Shown: piece after piece, positions 32,443-44,843 of the stretch
Numbering within the stretch: the first letter of the stretch is position 1
Layout of the letters: each line of letters starts with the position of its first letter
The notes under the pieces: generated by a model
Databases searched by the model: none
What the model was told of the DNA's origin: nothing
Seen by the model: the letters and a program-made list of their open reading frames with translations, nothing else
Translations under genes and position numbers: made by a program
Origin: Acytostelium subglobosum LB1
Lineage: Eukaryota; Evosea; Eumycetozoa; Acytosteliales; Acytosteliaceae
Direction: 5' to 3'
DNA length: 64,000 bases
NCBI RefSeq assembly: GCF_000787575.1
Contig: NW_012236511.1
Span: 124,001 to 188,000, forward strand

Positions 32443-32913
32443 TGCTGATGTCCCTTGTGAGTGTCACACTCCTCTCCTCTGTCTCTCTCTTCCTCTTGGG
32501 TGATTGAATAATTAAATAAATAAATAAATAATGTATATATATTAAGTGTAGTCCATCCAAAGTAAGTAAGACAACAAGTTGATGAAGTCAAAGGTGGGTT
32601 GGGTTTGATGGGTCGGAAGAGTCCCAAGATCATAGCGTTATCAAGAAGTGAGTGTTTAGGGTTGTGGGGGTTGTGTTTGTGAAACAATCTCACAAGTGAA
32701 GTGAAGTTCTGACAAAAACAAGGTCTGGTCCAAGGGTTGATCCGAAGAGTCTCACTCACTGACACTTTCATTCATTCATTCATTCATTCACTCTTCATTC
32801 ATTCAATCATCTTTGATACAAACATCAACCCTGTTGAGAACAGAAAGAACTACAACAAACACTATATATATTATACACATTAAGTAACTGATCGATCACA
32901 GGTTGTATATATA
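32443..32913. other. Divergent promoter region
   Basis: Between the minus-strand gene at 32442 and the plus-strand phosphatase-like gene at 32914. It holds an (AAAT)n tract near 32513, a CATT repeat at 32770 and AT-rich leaders on both sides. No gene is supported. Confidence 0.4.
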
Positions 32914-34080
32914 ATGAGCGAGTCTACAAATAGTAGTAGTAGTAATGTCACCGTCGAACCTTCATCATCATCATCATTGAATAAACAACAACAGATACAT
33001 AATAATCAACAAAATATACAGCAACAGAGCCAACAACAAGGGCAACAACAACAACAGACACAACAAGCACATAATCAATCGACAGGAACAACATCATCTC
33101 TGAGAAAGTCAAAACAACATCCTAATACATCATTGATAAATGGAAAGACTACGACTGGTCCATCGACAGCAGGTACTTCAGTACAACAGTCATCACAAGT
33201 GAATGGCACTTCTTCATCAAATACAACTGCAACAACAACGACCACAACCGACACAAATCAACACCAACATCTGAGCCAACAACAAGTACTTCAACAACAA
33301 CAGATGCACTTGTCACAAGCGAGTAAACTGTTGCATATGCAACAACAGGGTCCTCCCCAACTATCCCCGCCCGCTCTCTTTGGCATAATCGAGCCACAAC
33401 TCTACCGCACCAACTCACTCTACCCGGTCAACTTCCCCTTCATCAAGATGCTGGGTCTCAAGACCGTTGTGCAACTGTCTCCCGAGGTCCCGATCAAGGC
33501 CGTCACCACCTTCCTCGAAGAGAACAACATCAATCTGGTAAGTATCCATCTCTGTCTCCCTGTCTTGCTCGGCCCCTCACTCACTCTCACTCAATCAATC
33601 AATCAATCAAACATCCAATAGATACATCTTGGGCTCAAGGCATGGAAGGCAGACACATCTTGGAAGCCTGTGACAGAAGAGTTGATTAAGGAGACGATGG
33701 AGATTGTGTTGAACTATGACTTCTATCCTTTGATGATCACGTGCACGTCTGGAATACACCAGACGGGTGTGCTGGTGGGATGTCTACGCCGCCTGCAGAA
33801 CTGGAACCTCACGTCCATCCTGGTGGAGTACCGCAGCTTCACGGGACAGAGCAACACACGCTACGTTAACGAGCAGTTTATCGAGCTGTTTGATGTCGAT
33901 CTTGTAACGTTGCCCAATAACCTGCCGCGTTGGTTCGTTGAACAACAACGTCTGTTGGAGGAAGAGGAAGAGAATGATGACTTTGATGATTGGAGACAAC
34001 AGAGCGACGACGCCAACAACAGCAACAACAACAGCAACAACAACAACATTAGTGATAATCAAACAACAACAAAGCTATGA
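32914..34080 (+). CDS. Oca/Siw14-type dual-specificity phosphatase homolog, catalytic Arg replaced
   Basis: Two exons (32914-33537 and 33622-34080) give 360 residues. After 145 residues of Ser/Gln/Thr low complexity comes the fold: FGIIEPQLYRTNSLYPVNFP, FIKMLGLKTVVQLSPE, and after the intron IHLGLKAWKADTSWKPVTEE, LVGCLRRLQNWNLTSILVEY. This matches the plant/fungal atypical DSP (PFA-DSP, Siw14, Oca) family, some of which hydrolyse inositol pyrophosphates. The P-loop reads CTSGIHQTG: the nucleophilic Cys is present but the invariant Arg of CxxGxxRTG is Gln, as in non-catalytic Oca proteins. It is probably a pseudophosphatase scaffold. The protein ends with an acidic and Asn-rich tail. Confidence 0.83.
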
Positions 34081-34577
34081 CAACATCATCATTGCATCGA
34101 TGTTTAGTCGTCATCCAAAGTGTAAAATATCCACATGATCATTCGTCAATCAATCATTCATTCCATCAATCAATCAATCATATGACTTGGTCAAGGATTG
34201 GTCCAGTCCAGTCCAGTCCAGTCCAGCAATCCTTTGATTGATAGGGTTGACCCTTTCCTGAAAGATCAGTGATTAGTCAGTGAGTGGTGGTTGGCTGATC
34301 GTCAACGCACCTGATCGATCAGGGTCGAGATTTTGATCACCACACTCGCACACTTGTGGTAAAAGAGTGACCCGAGAGGTGATGGCCTCGAGACTGATGG
34401 TCTTTGATTGTGGATGAATCAAATACCCACGTTTGCAGGGTCTTCTCTTCTCTTGATGAAACATTAACATAATCATTATAACATTAACATTAACATTAAA
34501 CATATACTATTACTATTACTATTCATTATTATTTATTTGTAATAACAAATAATATGAGTTAAGGTGTGTCATTGGAT
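34081..34577. other. Spacer with a GTCCA tandem repeat
   Basis: Holds GTCCAGTCCAGTCCAGTCCA (34201-34226, about five units) flanked by CAATCAATCAAT, and an ATTAACATTAACATTAAC tract just before the next gene. No gene is supported. Confidence 0.4.
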
Positions 34578-37500
34578 ATGACGAGCTCAATTGGCAACAC
34601 AACTAATAGTGGTGGCCACAACAACAACAATGGTAGCAACTATGGTAGTGGCAGTGGCGGTGGAAGTGGTGGTAACAGTGGCAACAACAATAACAATAAC
34701 AATAACAATAGCCTAAATAATAGCATTGGTAGCAACAGTAACAGCAACAGCAGTAGCAGTAGCAATAGCAGTAGCAGCAAACATCAACAACAACAACCAC
34801 ACACACATAACTGGGTACGCAAACACTTCTCAAGACTACCCTACTGCTTTGTTTGCACCAGACTGATATGGGATGTTGGCAAAGTAGGCTATTGTATGTA
34901 CATCATTCATTCAATCATCACATGAGTCAGTCACCGATGACTAACTTGTACACACTTTACAGGCTGTACACATTGCTCATTGTCATCACATATCAAGTGC
35001 ATTGATCCTACATCACCTTTGAAATCATTGCAACCATGTACCTTTACAAAGCATGATTGGGCCAAGGAGAAGCCTGATCATGCAATGTCATGCTCTGGCT
35101 GTGACAGACCAATCATTGCATTCGATGACCTAACATGTCTACATTGCCTAAAGTGTTCATTAAGGGTATGCATGATCAATGATCACTCATGGAATGATTC
35201 CATCCATCCTGACACCCCTTTCAATCATTCAATCAATCAAATAGTCACACAAACATTGTAGGAGCATGGCACCAAAGTGCGAATCAAAGACGTTGTTCTC
35301 GATTGTAAGATCATCATTCAATGATAGTGGAAGTGGAAGTAGTAGTGGAAGTGGAAGTGGGAGTGGCAATAGTAGTGGCAACTATAGTAGTCTGTTGGAC
35401 AACATGGCCACGCCAACGATCAGCATCAATCCACCTCCTTTGAAGCCACTCAATGTGATGTGTTCTCAATCAATGAAGAGTCCGACGCCTTCGCCAAACA
35501 ATGCTACGCCAGGTGGTCCCGGCTCCAACAACCCGGGCACGCCCACCCCAATGGCGGCCATGAGCTCGACGGCCACCTCAATGTCTGGCGGCAACACACT
35601 AAACTTTGCCGGTGCGCTGGTCACCAGCAGCACAGGATCATCGCCCACCAACTCTGGATCGTCGCCGACCATCACACTGATCCAGGGCCAGCAGCTTGGC
35701 CTCTCAATGGGCAAGACACAGTCGCCGGCCAGTCTCTTGGCCGTGCCAGACACCGAGCCCACCACCACGACCGTGTCAGTGTCATCGCGACCTTCCAGCG
35801 ACTGCATGGACCAGACGTACGTCAAGTCGTACCTCACCTACCAGCTGCTGGCCATCGACAACTTCAACGAGCTGGAGCTGATCAATCTACGCGAGGTCTC
35901 CTCGACCAACCAGATGCTGCTGTTCCTCGAGCGCGTCAAGTCCATCTTTGCCAGCCTCGTGCCCAAGATGAGCACCAGCGCCACGACCACCGAGGGCTAC
36001 ACACGATTCAACAGCATCGTGCACATATTCCACTTTGAGATGCTGAGCTTTGGTCGCCTGCGCACCCAAGCCCAAATGGAGCACTATCGACTGGTGATGG
36101 AGCAGTTCCTCCAGGTGTACGCGCGATGTGTCAACTGGGATGAGGAGGACAACGAGTCCACGCTGCGCCTGGCCCTCGACTTTTACAATCATCTTTTCAC
36201 TCATCGCACCGACCCTGAGAACGTGCTCATCGGCATGACTCCCAGCAAGGATATCCAAATGCGCATCAAGAAGTACTTTTATCTAAGCAGCGGCGGAAAC
36301 AGCGGCGGCAACAGTGGCGGCAACAGCGGTGGCAATAGTGGCAACAGTGGCGGCAACAGTGGAAACAGTGGCGGCAACAATATTGGCAGTGGCGGAAACA
36401 ACTCAAAGTCATCATCAAACAAACGTGCATCCAACAACAACAATGCCAATATGTTGTGGGAGTTGCGAGTGTCTCGCCAGGCACTTGTGGACAACATAAT
36501 ATCATGTGGCAAACTCGACGATAAGGAGTTGTTGCGCACGATAAAGGAGTTTGCGCAGCATTTGGACAAGGAGAAGATGTCGCCCAGCGACATTGTCGTG
36601 GTCAAGCTGCCCAAGAACTGGACGATGGGTCGCATGGTCGATCCCGTGCACCACGAGTTTGACGAAGGTTCGTTCGTGTACGCGCGATACATGGGCGAGG
36701 CCGACCACCTGGGCATGGACTGTTACGTGCACATCCATCCCGACCAGACCGTGGGCCGCGTACGCATACCCTACAGCCGCGTTGTCTCGCTCTCGCTTAT
36801 CGACATGGCACTACCTCAGCCGCTCTCGGGCAATGAGAAGAAGATTGAGCGCTACGTCACCAACCCATTCGACGCGTTCCACACCGAGCTCAACAACGCC
36901 GTCAAGGAAGTGACGCGCAAGCATCTGGCGTCGTTCGAGGCGGGTGACACACCCCTGCCAGTGTACAACAGCGCCAAGATCATACAGATGGACAAGTTGC
37001 TGAAGCTCAAGTCAAAGATCCTGTCGCTGCGCGACAACAAACAGTTCCAGCGCGACATTGACGAGATGTCGCACATGTTCACAGTCTTCTTTGTGCGCTA
37101 CCTCAAGACTGTCTACATGAACGAGCTCAAAGGACAGTTCAAGACCTTCATCAACTGCCACTGTGGCAGCAGTACGTGCCCCACGCCAGACATGGCCGCG
37201 GCCAATGCCCCGATGTCGGGTGGCGAGTGCAGCCCGCCCATCGACATCAATGTGGACGCTCCAAGACACTTGGTCGAAGAGTTCAATCGAATGAATATGA
37301 ATAGCCGCGCGTCAATGTCGGGAGGGCAGACCGCCGGCGCCGCGACGCCTCAGACACCCGAACAATACTTCCAGGCGACGCCGATCAAACAGGCACAAGC
37401 GACCTATGCCAAGGTGCATAAGCAGTTCACAAAGTTCAAGCCATACATGCCGTCGCTATTCCAGCTGATACAGGACTTGGAGGCAGGACGCGTCCCATGT

Positions 37501-38328
37501 CTGAGTGCGCGCGATGCCCTGCTGACACTGTGCGAGGAGATCGACCTACATATCTCGACACTCAACGCCACAAACAATATGATACTGGGCGGACACAAGA
37601 AGACCGAGTTGGTCAATTGGTGGACAGCGTTGGTCAACTCCGCGGTGGACCATCACCTGGTCGGCAAAGGCTACACTCCCGTGTTGGCCGCGTCGTCACT
37701 TGGCAACTCAAAGGAGGGTGCGCCGTCCATGTCCACCATGTCAATCCTTCGCGAGAACTTGATGATTGTCAACTCCATGCTGGAACCAAACACGATGGAC
37801 AAGGCCATTGATACGGCCAACCTAATCAATGGGCTGCGGAAGAAGGTCTACGACCGAGTGGACGAGTATCTAGTAATGGCGCGATTCATATTGTTGGACT
37901 ATGTAAGTTGATTGGAATAGTTCCAGCCCCCTTCACTCACTGACCTGACTCACTCACTCAATCAATCACAGCTGAAACGCAACGAACATATATTTAAGGA
38001 TCAGTTGTCGATTGAATGCTACACGGACAAGTATGACGATGCACACTTGGACAAGATATTGGATGTCTTGGACGGGCGATCGTCCGTGGCAATGATGACG
38101 AACTTGGTCAGAGACATGGTGCACTTTCGAGACATGCGCCTAAAGGAGGAGGAGTTGTATTATACATTGAGGTCTGCCGATGCCACCACTACTCACGTGT
38201 CAGCAATGCTTGACAACACGTCGGTCACAGGACTTGTTGTATCCAAGCTTTACAAGGCAAGACTAGAGATCAAGACAGTGCTGGAAGTGCACGATCCACA
38301 AGTACACGCATATCATTATGGCACTTAG
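34578..38328 (+). CDS. Large C1-domain protein of unknown function (one junction unresolved)
   Basis: Segments are 34578-34893, 34963-35165, about 35266-37902 and 37972-38328. After a poly-Asn/Ser/Gly start, two zinc C1-type modules follow: HNWVRKHFSRLPYCFVC, GYCCTHCSLSSHIKC; then HDWAKEKPDHAMSCSGC with CLKCSLR. C1 domains bind diacylglycerol or small GTPases. The remaining 1000 residues are conserved-looking but unrecognised (DCMDQTYVKSYLTYQLLAID, PKNWTMGRMVDPVHHEFDEG, YVTNPFDAFHTELNNAVKEV), with a Gly/Asn/Ser repeat in the middle. At the third junction the best acceptor keeps the C1 frame (EHGTKVRIKDVVLDC) but then meets a stop. The long frame starting near 35266 needs an acceptor at CCAAAG (about 35278) or an indel. 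It may instead be two genes. Confidence 0.65.
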
Positions 38329-38373
38329 ACATATTAAAGTATTTCCATTTGGAAGTTCATCACAACATATCGT

Positions 38374-41300
38374 TTATTCAGACTTGGTCGTGGATATGTT
38401 CTTTAACCTTGACTCCATTATCTTGCGCTCTCGAACGTGGTGCCTGTATCTCTTGACAAACAGAATGGTTCCTAAAGAGGCGGCGATGACAAATGCACCC
38501 AAGACTACAACGATCGTTACAATCTTCCATGTTTGGAATCCTTCTTCAGACCTTGGACACAAGACATCATTATCATCCAATCCATTTGAGACTAATGCAG
38601 AGAAGTTTGGATCAACAATACATTGTTGACATTGTGGTAGATGTATACCAAAGTATGTTAAGTCCTTGGAGGTGTTGATGATCTCATTCCTCGAGTATGA
38701 AGGACGTCCATCTGATATTGCATATTGAAGGAATCTTCCATAGAAAGTAGTTCCATTGAATGATACCTTGATATACTCCAAGGAGTTTGATTGATTCTCA
38801 GATACACCATCACATGTGGACTGAGGCGCACTTACTCCCGAGGTAGTGAAGACAATGCGGAGTGAGTTGAGATTGGACATGAATGACCATCCATTGATTG
38901 AACTAATCATCTTGAGTGATGAAGCAGGGTAGAATCTTGTCTGACCAGCAAAATCAATCATTCTTGATTTGTTTGAATACTCCATGATAGTGTTGACCAT
39001 GAGGTTAGAGTTGGTCAAGTTGATTGACTTGGTCATATTGGCAGTGTAGTTATATGTTTGAATATCTCCTTCCATTGTTATAAGTTGTGACCAACTGAGT
39101 GGACTTAGCTCTTGTACAACCACACCAGTGTTGTCCAATTCTTGAATTGAGACCATGTTGAATTGGAACAAAGTATCATTGGCTCTCAATGTGATTGAAG
39201 GTGATGTATCATTGGTATTGACAACCACAACAGGTAAAGATTTGAATTGACAAGCATCACCATCATATCCATCATAACATTGGCACACCTTCACGATACA
39301 TTTGCCATTTCCATTGCAGTCTGCTTTACATCCATCTCTGGATACTACATTTGCGTCGACTATAGAATGATTATGTTAATTATAAATTATGGTTAATATC
39401 AATCACATGACACTTACCAACTTCCAAGATTGATCCAGATTTGAAGATATAGTTGTTGATCGTCACTGAGAGGTTGGCCATTCCAGATTTGATTGTACCA
39501 TCAATATTACAAGTGATTGATGACTCAGAGATTGTTAAGACTAAACATTGTTTAGAATTGATCAAGACCAAATGTTGTTCAAAAGTATCGATTCCAAACT
39601 TTCCAAACAAGCTGACTACTCCTCCTTGGCTTGATATTGGTGGTGCCGAAGTAACAATAGGGAACCCTAGCAAACATTACTAAATTAGTATAATACATAT
39701 AATAGATTGATTGGATGACTTACAAGGTAGCTTGAGATCCATGGACTTTACAAGTTGGTAATCATTTCGAATGATTAGGTTGTTGGTGTAGACTTGAGTG
39801 TTGAATGAGTTGATTTGGAATGATAGTGTACTGGTTGACTTTGATTGAATAATTGATTTGTACATGTTTAAATCAACATTATAAATCAAATTGGTATCAA
39901 ATGTTCCATATATTGTACAAGTCAATGTTCTATCTAGGCGATATTGACAAGATACTTTCATTACATTGGAGTCTATAAATAAATATAATAGAGTTAATAT
40001 TAGTTGATTGATTCAGATAATAATACATACTGTCTGATATCCATTGAATTGTTGCATTGAAGAATGTTGAGAATATAATTGTAACATTTCCAGATGTATT
40101 TGATGGTGTGTAGACACATAATCTATTAGGAATGACCATTGATATATTGTTGAATGGTCCCAAAGGGAAGTATCCCAAATTCCTACCATAAATAGATATT
40201 GAAGTAATATTATTTGATGGTGATAATATATAAAAGTATTTCTCAATTGATGCATCTAAAATTGATGGTCAATAATATGTATCACATCGAATTGGAACTC
40301 AGGTTACTTACTACATGAGAAGTTACTTGGTGGAGGTGGTACGGTTGAAGACATGTGTGCCTTGTGATAGTCCCAGTAACAATAAATACATTCAGGTACC
40401 TTTGCAATTGAAGTATTAATAATACTCAAGTACTTGATGTAACAAACTGACTCTGGGAGACTACCTTCCAATCCATAATTTCCATCCAAGTTGTAAGATA
40501 ATGGGAAATGATCACCATAATCAAACACAGATCCATCTAACATATTGTTGGAGAAATCACTGATTTGATAGAGTTGATTGGTATTAGTCAATGTGTGAAT
40601 ATGTGCCGTAAATAAACATACACTGTTGATTGATTGGTCCACCATTGGTGATTGATATCTTGAATTGGGAAAGTGGATATGTTTGAATCTTGAAGTTTGA
40701 GAGTATCAAGTTTGTAGGCATTTTTGATTGAGTTTGCATGATTCATAATCACCCTGTTAAGTCTGGGGAATGTAGTTAAGTCTGTTGGTGCTACATATGC
40801 TCGAGTAAATGTCCTAAATTAAATATAATAATATTGGTTAATATTAATAATAAATAAATAATCATATAAATAATTAAAATTACATTGACTCCAATTGAGG
40901 GGCACTGGCAATATTGACATTTGATTGAATCGCATCAACCATCATAGTGTTTAATGCCCTATTAATTATTGACATAGTTAGTTTTTCAATCTTTAATCCA
41001 TCTCATGGAATTAACATACAATGATTTCAAGTTTGGTAAGTCAATAATATAATTATTTCCTTGGTATGATGTTATATCACTAATTGTAATAAAAATGTTA
41101 ATAATTGGATATCAATATTATGAATAATTAATAACTTACATGACTTTCAATAATGGATATCTATCATGGCTGAAGTTCATTGTTTGTATCAAGGAATAGT
41201 CTTCTGGATATTGGAGTATCCTATATTTGTTTGATTGGGCATGTTAGTAGTAAATAAATAAATTGTTTGTTCTTGACTTACAATGATACCAAGTTTGGAA

Positions 41301-42146
41301 ATGAGAGGGAGGAGTCAAACTTTAATTCAAGTGCACTGTAGTAGAATGCTGAGATCCTTAACTCCACTAATGATGGTTTGAATAATGTCGCCGGAACACT
41401 GGATATCAATTTGCATTGTGATATGATACTGTATAAAAATATATTAATAATAGTTGATCATTCTTTCCATGATTTTTGGATATACTTACAACTTTTGCAA
41501 AGTCAATGATGTTGGAAAGAATTGTGGAATTGAGTAGGTTCCAGTGAAACTGTAAGATATGTTACGAAGTAGTTTGTTGGCAGAGTTATCAATCAATTCA
41601 AGAAAGTTGGCTGATTGATTGGCAACACTCATCGTCATATCATTTCCAATTGAGATCGACTTCAAATAAGGAAACTCCAATATTGCCTGTTGTGAATCAG
41701 GTATACCCTGGGCCTTCTGAACCTCAACAAAGATAATACTAATATTATTAATCATAAAGTTAGTCTTTGTTTGATTGATTAAGTGATTGAGTAATTGAGT
41801 TAACTTACATTGTATTGATGTTTTCTTCATTAAAGTTCCTGGTGTTTGATGAACAATCCAGGAATATTGAACCTGTTGGATTGTTGCTGTTTGAGATCTG
41901 ATCACATGTACTTCCATTGATATCACAATCAACCATATATTGTTGAATTAACCATTTGAGTGATGACACTAATGTGGTTGGATGAAGTCAGTGATCGCGT
42001 GATCAAGTGTTTGAATGGACATGGGATGGAGGGGTGGTATTATACCTACACTCTTGTTGATTGAGTGTCTGGCCTGATGCTGGAGGTATGTTGTCCAAGA
42101 ATAGGAATAGGACCAAGATCAATAAAGTAATTAGTAACTTATTCAT
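38374..42146 (-). CDS. LRR-TIG-EGF type I membrane protein (ComC-like), 13 exons
   Basis: Exons from 5' to 3': 42050-42146, 41809-41969, 41490-41738, 41282-41428, 41140-41220, 41020-41079, 40884-40958, 40622-40813, 40312-40559, 40031-40255, 39724-39972, 39418-39666, 38374-39359; about 1005 residues. A signal peptide (MNKLLITLLILVLFLFLD) is followed by leucine-rich repeats with junctions mostly in phase 2 at the same LRR position, a plant-type LRR (VDFSNNMLDGSV), TIG-like beta domains, an EGF module (GCKADCNGNGKCIV, VCQCYDGYDGDAC), a large beta domain, one membrane helix (IVTIVVVLGAFVIAASLGTI) and a short basic tail. This is a dictyostelid cell-surface architecture, probably for adhesion or cell-cell signalling. 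Exon 2 needs one base less near 41937-41942 (AAA run) to stay in frame, so there is either a sequencing indel or a recent lesion. Confidence 0.82.
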
Positions 42147-43711
42147 TTTAATATTAATTGCAGAAATAGTCAATGAAATCAACAATAACTGATTCTACAC
42201 AATTCATTATTAAAAGAGAAGTACTATCATAGGAGATCAGTAAGCCTGTCAGTGCAGTCTGAACAGTGTTGCGCTATGCATGCATAACTTGGAGTGAGGC
42301 GAGACAAAGAGTGATAGAGATAGAGAAGTAAAGTAGATCATATCCTACCCCCGCCCCCTTATCAACCAATGGGAGGAACAGATGGCTTTAACAACATTAT
42401 GATGAGGATGACTGTGATGCTAATGTTTGTTTGTTTGTTTGTTTGATAGGTTCGTTGTCTCTTTGGTAATAATAATAAATTAATTAATTTAATGTTGATT
42501 CGATCCTTGATTGATTGATGATTGATTGATTAGTTTGGTTCAATTAATTAAACATCACCAGTAGCAACAGCACCATCAACATAAGCTGAGATAGATAGTT
42601 TAGCAAGATACTATTTCGAAGAGTACCACTGCCATCCAATCCATGGTCGGGTATCAAAGTGGGCTAATCACCTATCACAAGTGATTGATCTCCAATAGAA
42701 GCTCTAGATAGTTACATCGAAGTCGTCCCAAAGTCGTAACAGTTGTGTGTGTGTGTTTGATCGAATGTGTGTGTGTGTTTGATCAAAGTACATGTTGGTG
42801 TTTGGAGAATGAATGAACGAATGAATGACCTCGAGGTCCTGGCCCATCAAGTCTATGTTACCCCCATGACCTATTTTATCATTATGGATATCCCATCCAA
42901 TGAAATGAAATGAAACGAATAAATATCATGATTTGATCAACACGTTGTAAACCTTGAACTTCAAGTGATTGTAATACATGTAACTAACATAACATTTATA
43001 ACTAGGTATATGAATTCATGTTATAAATACAAAATAGAAATGATTAAGAACTATCCCTTATCCTTCAGCAACATTTATTTATTTTAAATAATTATTGATA
43101 AATATCTTAATGAATTATTGACCGTCTTTGAAATTAAAGATATTTTTGATCATGGATTATTATTAAGATGGGTCACAATGTCATCCAATCCCCCATTGAG
43201 ATCAATCCATCTTTAATACTCCTCCCAGGATGGTCGCACTCCCATCACCAACAGGTATATGTTGGGGCTTGGGAACCAAGTCCATGTGACTGTGTTGGGT
43301 TGTGATCGAAGGAGACCTCACAAGAAAATTCATCATCACCATCATTTTGATTGTGCCCATCAAAGCCCCAAAATCAAAACAGGCCCCAAAAGGATGCACC
43401 CAACTGCTTTGAGCATGCGAAACTGAATCACTTTTGTTACTCACGTGTCACAAACAAACAAGATTTCCAACGAATAATTCGCAGCGACAGGTGACCTCTG
43501 TTCCCGATCTTTGCAGTCTGCACGCTTGCCATCTGTTGTCGTGGATCACTCTGTTTCGAATCACTATTTCGCCCGACACACGATAACCAGTAAACTATAT
43601 CACTATCATCCATAGCCATCAAACGATCAACACATCTTCATCATATATAATATCTCTCTATCTGTATTATTTTTTTAAACATATATAATTATACAAATAA
43701 TAATAATAATT
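42147..43711. other. Long spacer between divergent genes, no gene supported
   Basis: Contains GTTTGTTTGTTTGTTTG near 42428, TTAATTAATTTAATG, two TTGATTGATGATTGATTGA runs, (GT)n tracts at 42745-42777 and a GAATGAATG run. An 80-codon minus-strand frame at 43202-43444 begins only at GTG and shows no domain; a 61-codon frame next to it is similar. The last 60 bases before 43712 are an A-rich leader. Confidence 0.4.
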
Positions 43712-44581
43712 ATGTCAATCTCACAACAATATTCAATGTTGTGCACAGCATTGTTGATGTGCTCAATGATGATGGCCGCATGTTTGGCCAACAACCCACC
43801 TAATATACCATATGATCAGTCAACTGCTGAGGACTACTTGTTGTTGTCATACAATGCTTATTGTCCAGAGAGTGTTATTACTTCATGGAACTGCCAACGC
43901 TGCCAAGACGACTTCTCCATCGTCAGCAACCCAATAGTCATCTACAACAACAGCACTGACACACTGTGCTACGTGGCCACCTATGGCGAGACAGTGTTTG
44001 TGGCCTTCCGTGGCTCCACCGACATTTCCAGCTGGATCACCAACATGAAGTTCTTCCAGACCAGCTACCCCAAGGTGGCCGGCGGTGAGGTCCATCTCGG
44101 ATTCTACGAGGCCTACATGTCTGTGCAGGCCGATGTCCAGAACGCCCTGTCCTACCATCTCAAGAACTGCCCATCGTGCACCAACATCGTCGTCACTGGA
44201 CACTCACTGGGCGGCGCCCTCGCCACCCTCTGCATGGCCGACGTCGTCGAGTGGTTCTCAGCGCTCCCAACCATGTCCTACACATTCGGTTCGCCACGTG
44301 TCGGCAACATCATCTTTGAGGAGTACTACAACTCGATCCAGCCAAACACATGGCGTGTCGTCAACCAGAAGGACATCGTGCCCCACGTGCCACCCCAAAT
44401 CCCCATCCAGTACCATCACGTCTCCAACGAGATCTGGTATCCAAAGAATGCCACTGGTCCCTACGTCGTGTGCAATGACTCTGGCGAGGACCCCAAGTGC
44501 TCAGATGCCGTCAGCCCCCTCTTCTACAACGTCTACGACCATCTCCACTACTTCAACCAAGTCAGTGGATGTCCAATGTAA
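43712..44581 (+). CDS. Secreted class 3 (fungal-type) triacylglycerol lipase
   Basis: A single exon of 289 residues. A signal peptide (LLMCSMMMAACLA, cleaved near residue 26) leads to an alpha/beta-hydrolase. Family signatures are TVFVAFRGSTDISSWITNM (oxyanion strand), IVVTGHSLGGALATL with nucleophile Ser165, FGSPRVGN, KDIVPHVPP with the catalytic Asp, and DHLHYF with the catalytic His near the C-terminus. Paired cysteines (WNCQRCQ, NCPSC) suggest disulfides. It should cleave lipids outside the cell or in the endolysosome, useful for feeding on bacteria. An AATAAA lies at about 44637, 55 nt after the stop. GC content is high for the window, as for other abundant secreted proteins here. Confidence 0.94.
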   Translation: MSISQQYSMLCTALLMCSMMMAACLANNPPNIPYDQSTAEDYLLLSYNAYCPESVITSWNCQRCQDDFSIVSNPIVIYNNSTDTLCYVATYGETVFVAFRGSTDISSWITNMKFFQTSYPKVAGGEVHLGFYEAYMSVQADVQNALSYHLKNCPSCTNIVVTGHSLGGALATLCMADVVEWFSALPTMSYTFGSPRVGNIIFEEYYNSIQPNTWRVVNQKDIVPHVPPQIPIQYHHVSNEIWYPKNATGPYVVCNDSGEDPKCSDAVSPLFYNVYDHLHYFNQVSGCPM

Positions 44582-44843
44582 TGTACATTCCCAACTTATA
44601 TCAATCTATCAAACGCAGCGAGCGACCCGACGCCCCAATAAAACCCCAGGGCACAGACAGTACCTTGGCGCGCCAATGGGAGGGCCTACTTCCATTGGAC
44701 ATTGTTATTTATATACACTGCCTAGCTAGCAGCCTGACAAGTTAATTGGCTACATGGGCCAGGGGGGGTTACTAATACTATATATGCTTGGGGGATGAAT
44801 GGATGGACTGTAGTCGATCGACTTGAACTGACTTGACTCGATC

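Noticed and set aside
35460-36038. 192-codon plus-strand frame overlapping the C1-domain gene
   Set aside because: Alternative frame of a GC-rich coding stretch; His/Arg/Gln-rich nonsense composition.
43202-43444. 80-codon minus-strand frame in the long spacer
   Set aside because: Begins only at GTG, no splice signals or domain, codon use not convincing.
44085-44729. 214-codon second frame within the lipase
   Set aside because: The lipase frame contains all catalytic motifs; this one is Ser/Thr/Pro-rich shadow sequence.
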